64,000 bases of DNA, from assembly GCF_026625605.1 (NCBI RefSeq), contig NZ_CP113054.1, positions 3,720,001-3,784,000 on the forward strand, given 5' to 3'. The translations under genes and the position numbers were made by a program. This DNA comes from Luteolibacter sp. SL250. Lineage in GTDB: Bacteria > Verrucomicrobiota > Verrucomicrobiia > Verrucomicrobiales > Akkermansiaceae. Positions 60,721 to 64,000 of this stretch are shown here, one piece after another (the stretch's first letter is position 1; every line of letters begins with the position of its first letter). A model generated the notes under the pieces. That model had not been told where the DNA came from. It ran no database searches and saw only the letters and a list, made by a program, of their open reading frames with translations.

Positions 60721-61305
60721 ATGACCCCCACCACCACTCCTCCGCCTGCTCCTTCCTTGAAACCATCGTCTGTTAGAAAATCCCCCCACCACATCCTGCT
60801 GGACATCGAGGCGCTGGGGGTGCGGCCCGGCAGCGCGATCGTGCAACTGGGTGCGGTGGCGTTCTGCCCGCGCACTGGGGCTCTGCTGGGGGAGGCGTTC
60901 CACCGCCACATGCTCCCGCACGCGAAGCTGCACACGGAGCTGCGGACGCTACACTGGCACACGGAGCGCGGGACGTGGCCGCCCGCGCCTCCGGCGGAGC
61001 CGGTGACGCTGGAGGAGGCGCTGGCGGAGTTCTGCCGCTGGGTGGACGACACGGGCCGCCCGCATACGTGGTGGTCCTGGGGCAGCACCTACGACTTTCC
61101 GCTGCTGGACGCGGCGTGCCACGCGCTGGGCCGCGAAGCCCCGTGGGCCTACTGGCAGACGGCCTGCGCTAGGACGGTGTGGCGGATGGCGTTCCCCTAC
61201 GGAAAGACGGCGCCACGGCCGCACCACGCGCTGGAGGACTCCATCGCCGCGGTGAAGGATCTTTACCTGGCGCTGGGGGAGATGAAGCCCCCGAAGGGGG
61301 AGTGA
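60721..61305 (+). CDS. DEDD-family 3'-5' exonuclease
   Basis: 194 residues. LLDIEALGVRPGSAIVQLGA shows the Exo I motif (D28, E30), GSTYDFPLLDAACHALG the Exo II region (D125), and PHHALEDSIAAVKDLYLAL the Exo III region (H169, D173), so a DEDDh enzyme. The layout resembles 3'-5' exoribonuclease/phage exonucleases of the Rv2179c-like type. It removes nucleotides from 3' ends; substrate DNA or RNA not decided. It sits between the DnaA-like protein and the O-like replication protein. The first ~20 residues are Thr/Pro-rich and may be a linker or a mis-set start. Confidence 0.8.
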   Translation: MTPTTTPPPAPSLKPSSVRKSPHHILLDIEALGVRPGSAIVQLGAVAFCPRTGALLGEAFHRHMLPHAKLHTELRTLHWHTERGTWPPAPPAEPVTLEEALAEFCRWVDDTGRPHTWWSWGSTYDFPLLDAACHALGREAPWAYWQTACARTVWRMAFPYGKTAPRPHHALEDSIAAVKDLYLALGEMKPPKGE

Positions 61306-61620
61306 TGCCCCCTTCGGGGGAGTGCCGGGTGAGCAGTGATCAGAATGGAGCGGAGCGACATGGATGCCAGCGAAGCGGCACCCGCAGGCACCCGCCGGAG
61401 GGCGGAATCAGATCAGTGCCACGACGATGAAACGCTCCATTCTCCGCTCTCTCTCACACCGCTCTCTCTCACACCGCTCTCTCTCACACCGCTCTCTCTC
61501 ACACCGCTCTCTCTCACACCGCTCTCTCTCACACCGCTCTCTCTCACACTGCTTTCTCACACTGCTTTCTTCCACTGATCACTGATCACTGATCACTCGG
61601 CACTCCCCCGCAGGGGGCTA
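61306..61620. repeat. MITE-like element with long terminal inverted repeats and 15-bp tandem repeats
   Basis: Terminal inverted repeats of about 38 bp: left GCCCCCTTCGGGGGAGTGCC then GGGTGAGCAGTGATCAG, right CTGATCACTGATCACTCGGC then ACTCCCCCGCAGGGGGC. The body has the conserved GACATGGATGCCAGCGAAGC. At 61447-61560 a 15-bp unit (CTCTCTCTCACACCG) is repeated about seven times. It lies just upstream of the replication gene at 61627. Confidence 0.8.
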
Positions 61621-61626
61621 CTCTTC

Positions 61627-62613
61627 ATGCACGCATTCATCAAATCCTCATTCTGGGCGGACAGCCACATCGAGAACATGCCACCGGACCAAAAGCTGGC
61701 GCTGGTGTGGCTGATGACGAACGCAGGGCGGGACGGCTGTGGGTTCACGGCGATCACGCCGCGCCGCTTCACGTTCGATACGGGACTGCCGGTCACGGTA
61801 CTGGAGGAGGCGTGCGCGGCGACGTGCGGGTCGATCCTGGTGCTGCCGGGGAATGTTTATTTCGTCCGCGCGTTCATCCGCCACCAGTTCTGCCGGGGGG
61901 ACTCCCTCTCACTGAAGAACAATGTGCTCCGCGCGGTGGTGAAGCAGGCACGCAGGCTGCCAGCGGCGCAACAGGAGGCGTTTTTCACGGAGTATCCGGA
62001 GCTGGCGGATGGCCAGGGTGGTGCGCCGGCAGAGGCTTCATTCCACCCTGCCCCGCAAAGCACGGAAGCCCTTCCTGACCGTGGCGCAGCCCTCCCGCAG
62101 TCCACCGAAGCCCTTCCCGGAAAAAATGAACCCCTATGGAAAGGGAATGGTACGGGAGAGGAAGAGGATGTGGAGAGGAAGGAGGGGACGGAGGCCCGCG
62201 CCGTACCAAAGCAGCGAGATGACCGCGCAGCTTCCACCATGGATGCCGTAGTTTCCGCGGATGATGCGGCGCGGAAGCCGGATGCGGTGTCGATCGCGGC
62301 CATGTATCCGCGCCGGCAGTCGGTGCGGGAGGCGGTGGAGCAAATTTCCCGGCACATCCGGAACGGGGTGGATCCACAGGTGATCGCGGACGGGACGAGG
62401 GCGATCGCGGAGGTGATCCGGCAACTGCCGGGCGGGCACCTGAACGCGTATGTGCCGTCGGCGGGGAAATTTTTCGAGAACCGCCGCTGGGAGGATGATC
62501 CCCGGACGTGGCTGCGGCTGACTCCGGCAAAGGGGCACCACACGGTCCGCAACGGCGCGCCGCCGGAGAAGCTGTCCCTGGGGGGCAGGACGGGGAGGAC
62601 GATCCGGATTTGA
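61627..62613 (+). CDS. Phage-type replication protein (O/DnaD-like organiser)
   Basis: 328 residues. The N-terminal winged-helix-like segment (FIKSSFWADSHIENMPPDQK, LALVWLMTNAGRDGCGFTAI) resembles phage replication-initiation and DnaD-like organisers. A Ser/Lys-rich linker follows (PEALPGKNEPLWKGN). A C-terminal helical domain shows YPRRQSVREAVEQISRHIRN and NAYVPSAGKFFENRRWEDDP, as in phage O-like proteins that recruit the helicase loader. It is placed directly before the DnaC-like loader, the usual phage order. No DNA-binding specificity can be read. Confidence 0.75.
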   Translation: MHAFIKSSFWADSHIENMPPDQKLALVWLMTNAGRDGCGFTAITPRRFTFDTGLPVTVLEEACAATCGSILVLPGNVYFVRAFIRHQFCRGDSLSLKNNVLRAVVKQARRLPAAQQEAFFTEYPELADGQGGAPAEASFHPAPQSTEALPDRGAALPQSTEALPGKNEPLWKGNGTGEEEDVERKEGTEARAVPKQRDDRAASTMDAVVSADDAARKPDAVSIAAMYPRRQSVREAVEQISRHIRNGVDPQVIADGTRAIAEVIRQLPGGHLNAYVPSAGKFFENRRWEDDPRTWLRLTPAKGHHTVRNGAPPEKLSLGGRTGRTIRI

Positions 62614-62649
62614 GGAGGATCCAAGATCCAAGATTCAAGATTCACTACC

Positions 62650-63375
62650 ATGACTACGACGACGACAACGACGACATGCCATACGTGTGGCGCGCTTTTT
62701 CCTTATGAGCCGATCCTTTGCTTCGGGCGGGATCTGGGGGCGCACCTGGGGAAGGAATGCCCGGCCTGCCAGGCGCGGGCGGAGAAACAACGCCGGGAAG
62801 AGAAGGAGGAGGAACGCATGCAGCAGGCCTACCAGATGCTGTGCGCGACGCTGCCGCCGGACCTGCGGGCGACGGAGGAGGAACACCCGGAGTTCAACCG
62901 CGCGCTGTGGCGGGTGGTGGGCCGGTGGCATCCATCGGCGGGGCAACGGACGCTGGGGATCATCGGCCCGGCGGCGCGGTGCAAGACGCGGGCGCTGGCG
63001 CTGCTGGCGCGCCGGGTGATCAGCGGCGGGACGCGGGTGTGCTGGACGTCCGCGGTGCGGCTGAAGGACGCGGCGCACGACCGCATGTCCCGGGAGCGGG
63101 AGATTTCCGCGCTGGCGCGGGAGCACCTGCGCGAGTGCCTGACGGCGCCGTGGCTGTTCCTGGATGACCTGGGGAAGAACGAGTGGACGGGCGCGTTCGA
63201 GAGCCAGCTTTTCCAGATCCTGGACCATCGGCTGAACCACCACCTGCCGACGGCGTGGACGGCGAATGACCACCCGGAGGCATTCCTGCCGGTGATCTCC
63301 CCGCTGAACGCGTCGCCCATCATCGGCAGGTTGCTGGACCGCTGCACGATGGTGGATTTGCGGGAAAGGGAGTGA
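62650..63375 (+). CDS. DnaC-like helicase loader with altered P-loop
   Basis: 241 residues. A Thr run is followed by a zinc-ribbon (C10-x2-C13, C37-x2-C40), as in other DnaC/IstB-type loaders. The AAA+ core has P-loop region GIIGPAARCKTRALALLARR: the P-loop reads GPAARCKT (106-113), where GxxxxGK[T/S] is expected, so the last Gly is Cys. Walker B is WLFLDDLGK (168-176), sensor 1 TANDHPE, and a possible arginine finger GRLLDRCTMVDL. It would load DnaB at the module's origin. The sequence is otherwise complete, so it may still be active. Confidence 0.8.
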   Translation: MTTTTTTTTCHTCGALFPYEPILCFGRDLGAHLGKECPACQARAEKQRREEKEEERMQQAYQMLCATLPPDLRATEEEHPEFNRALWRVVGRWHPSAGQRTLGIIGPAARCKTRALALLARRVISGGTRVCWTSAVRLKDAAHDRMSREREISALAREHLRECLTAPWLFLDDLGKNEWTGAFESQLFQILDHRLNHHLPTAWTANDHPEAFLPVISPLNASPIIGRLLDRCTMVDLRERE

Positions 63376-63376
63376 G

Positions 63377-63416
63377 GAACATCGAACATCGAACGCCCAA
63401 CATCGAACGTTGAAGT
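63377..63416. repeat. ATCGAAC-type repeat block
   Basis: GAACATCGAACATCGAACGC then CCAACATCGAACGTTGAAGT. Begins two bases after the loader stop codon. Confidence 0.8.
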
Positions 63417-63543
63417 GAAGATGGCGGGTGGGATCGGTAAGGTCGCGGCCTTTATAAAGGGGAGGACTGGTGGAGAGGGAGGCCCGGGGGGAGCGGCGGC
63501 GGGTGATGAGGGACTGGCTCTGGATCTCCGTGGACTTCCCCAC

Positions 63544-63585
63544 CGCCAAAGGTCGTGAGACCTTCGCTTTCAGGACCTACGCTAC
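63544..63585. repeat. REP, family 3, degenerate half-unit
   Basis: GCCAAAGGTCGTGAGACCTT then CGCTTT, and a later GCTAC. Stem AAGGTC(GTGA)GACCTT. Confidence 0.65.
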
Positions 63586-64000
63586 TCCTGAGTGGCACGC
63601 TTGATGCGCTGGACTTCATCCGCGGTGAGGGAGAAGCGTTGCTGGAGGCGCGCGGCGGTGCCCTCTCCATCCCAAACGGAGCCCTCCACCATCCATTTCA
63701 GGAGGGGGATCAACTCCTGCCGGGGGAGCTGATCCATGACGGGATAAAACACTTCCTTGCTGACATGGATTTGCCCCTGGATGTAGTCACGGACATCCGC
63801 TGGCGGCAGATGGGAGCAGAAGCGCGTGAGGGCCTCACCGGAGACGCAGAATCCGAGAATTCCAACGTCGAAGAGTGCGGCGCGTGCCTCAGGCGGCAGA
63901 TCCGCCACCTTTCCGCCGAGCCAGTCCATGCCTGCCAGCTCCCCCTCCCTCCCCACGACGCCCTCCACGAGGTCCGGCAATATGCGCTCAAGAGGCTGCC
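63582..64000 (-). CDS. Hypothetical protein, C-terminal part (truncated by window edge)
   Basis: The frame is open through base 64000, so the N-terminal part lies outside. About 139 residues are visible: ERILPDLVEGVVGREGELAG, WLGGKVADLPPEARAALFDV, then YIQGQIHVSKEVFYPVMDQL and LTADEVQRIKRATQE. Helical and acidic. No family recognised; in composition it recalls the coupled hypothetical pair at 52412 and 53935. It converges on the replication module. Confidence 0.6.
   Translation of the reverse strand, partial: QPLERILPDLVEGVVGREGELAGMDWLGGKVADLPPEARAALFDVGILGFCVSGEALTRFCSHLPPADVRDYIQGQIHVSKEVFYPVMDQLPRQELIPLLKWMVEGSVWDGEGTAARLQQRFSLTADEVQRIKRATQE

Noticed and set aside
61336..61585. Small ORFs with SLTPLSLTPL or SLSHRSLSHR repeats
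   Set aside because: They translate the 15-bp tandem repeat inside the MITE-like element; no start signal or protein-like sequence.

Overview
The window is GC-rich and gene-dense, and most likely comes from a chromosome of Verrucomicrobiales (Luteolibacter-like). This is inferred from the combination of PEP-CTERM sorting tails on secreted proteins, two giant autotransporter-type beta-strand-repeat proteins, a very large enzyme of the PVC heme-binding (CxxCH) type, a GH109-type oxidoreductase-fold protein, an ELWxxDGT-repeat protein, and a Rho factor with a long Lys/Ala- and Arg/Gln/Asn-rich front end. No rRNA, tRNA or CRISPR array was found.

Layout. 0-6.5 kb: partial cysJ-like sulfite reductase flavoprotein, an AarF/UbiB kinase-like protein, a MOSC protein, an FAD/NAD-binding oxidoreductase and a YciE/YciF ferritin-like protein. 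6.9-15 kb: two PEP-CTERM autotransporter-repeat proteins, separated by a gene that looks frameshifted in a GA-dinucleotide tract. 15-18 kb: an NHL/SMP-30-like secreted protein and the replicative helicase dnaB. 18.0-18.2 kb: an array of ten helically spaced DnaA-box-like 9-mers between divergent dnaB and dtd, close to an apparent strand-composition switch; this is a candidate replication origin. 18.2-28.3 kb: dtd, a RAYT transposase framed by paired REP hairpins, recF overlapping a DUF4340/GldG/ABC-permease module, and a GH13 enzyme. 29-31.8 kb: yebC and rho. 31.8-33.7 kb: repeat-rich spacer.

33.7-36.6 kb is the most unusual stretch: five small unrelated genes, visibly lower in GC than their surroundings, four of them followed within a few bases by one copy of the same ~60 bp element, with a fifth weaker copy after the last. 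The elements look like integron attC sites (complementary GGCATAAC / GTTATGCC ends, stop codon inside the left end of one site). No integrase is present, so this resembles a CALIN (cluster of attC sites lacking an integron integrase).

36.6-55.2 kb: secreted and envelope proteins (ELWxxDGT repeats, PEP-CTERM, CxxCH protein, Tat-exported oxidoreductases), a TIR-transmembrane-WD40-like protein beside a membrane protein, and a translationally coupled pair of hypothetical exported proteins. 55.7-58.4 kb: a small DUF3601-like gene, selO and a hypothetical gene. 58.7-63.4 kb: a compact phage- or plasmid-style replication module (ribbon-helix-helix protein, DnaA-domain-IV-like protein, DEDD exonuclease, phage-O-like replication protein, DnaC-like loader with an abnormal P-loop).

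The intergenic DNA is packed with small dispersed repeats. Four different families share one architecture: a GTAG or GGAG tetranucleotide followed by a short hairpin, often in inverted pairs, with compensatory changes between copies. That is the hallmark of REP sequences mobilised by RAYT transposases. A fifth family has long terminal inverted repeats and looks like a MITE.
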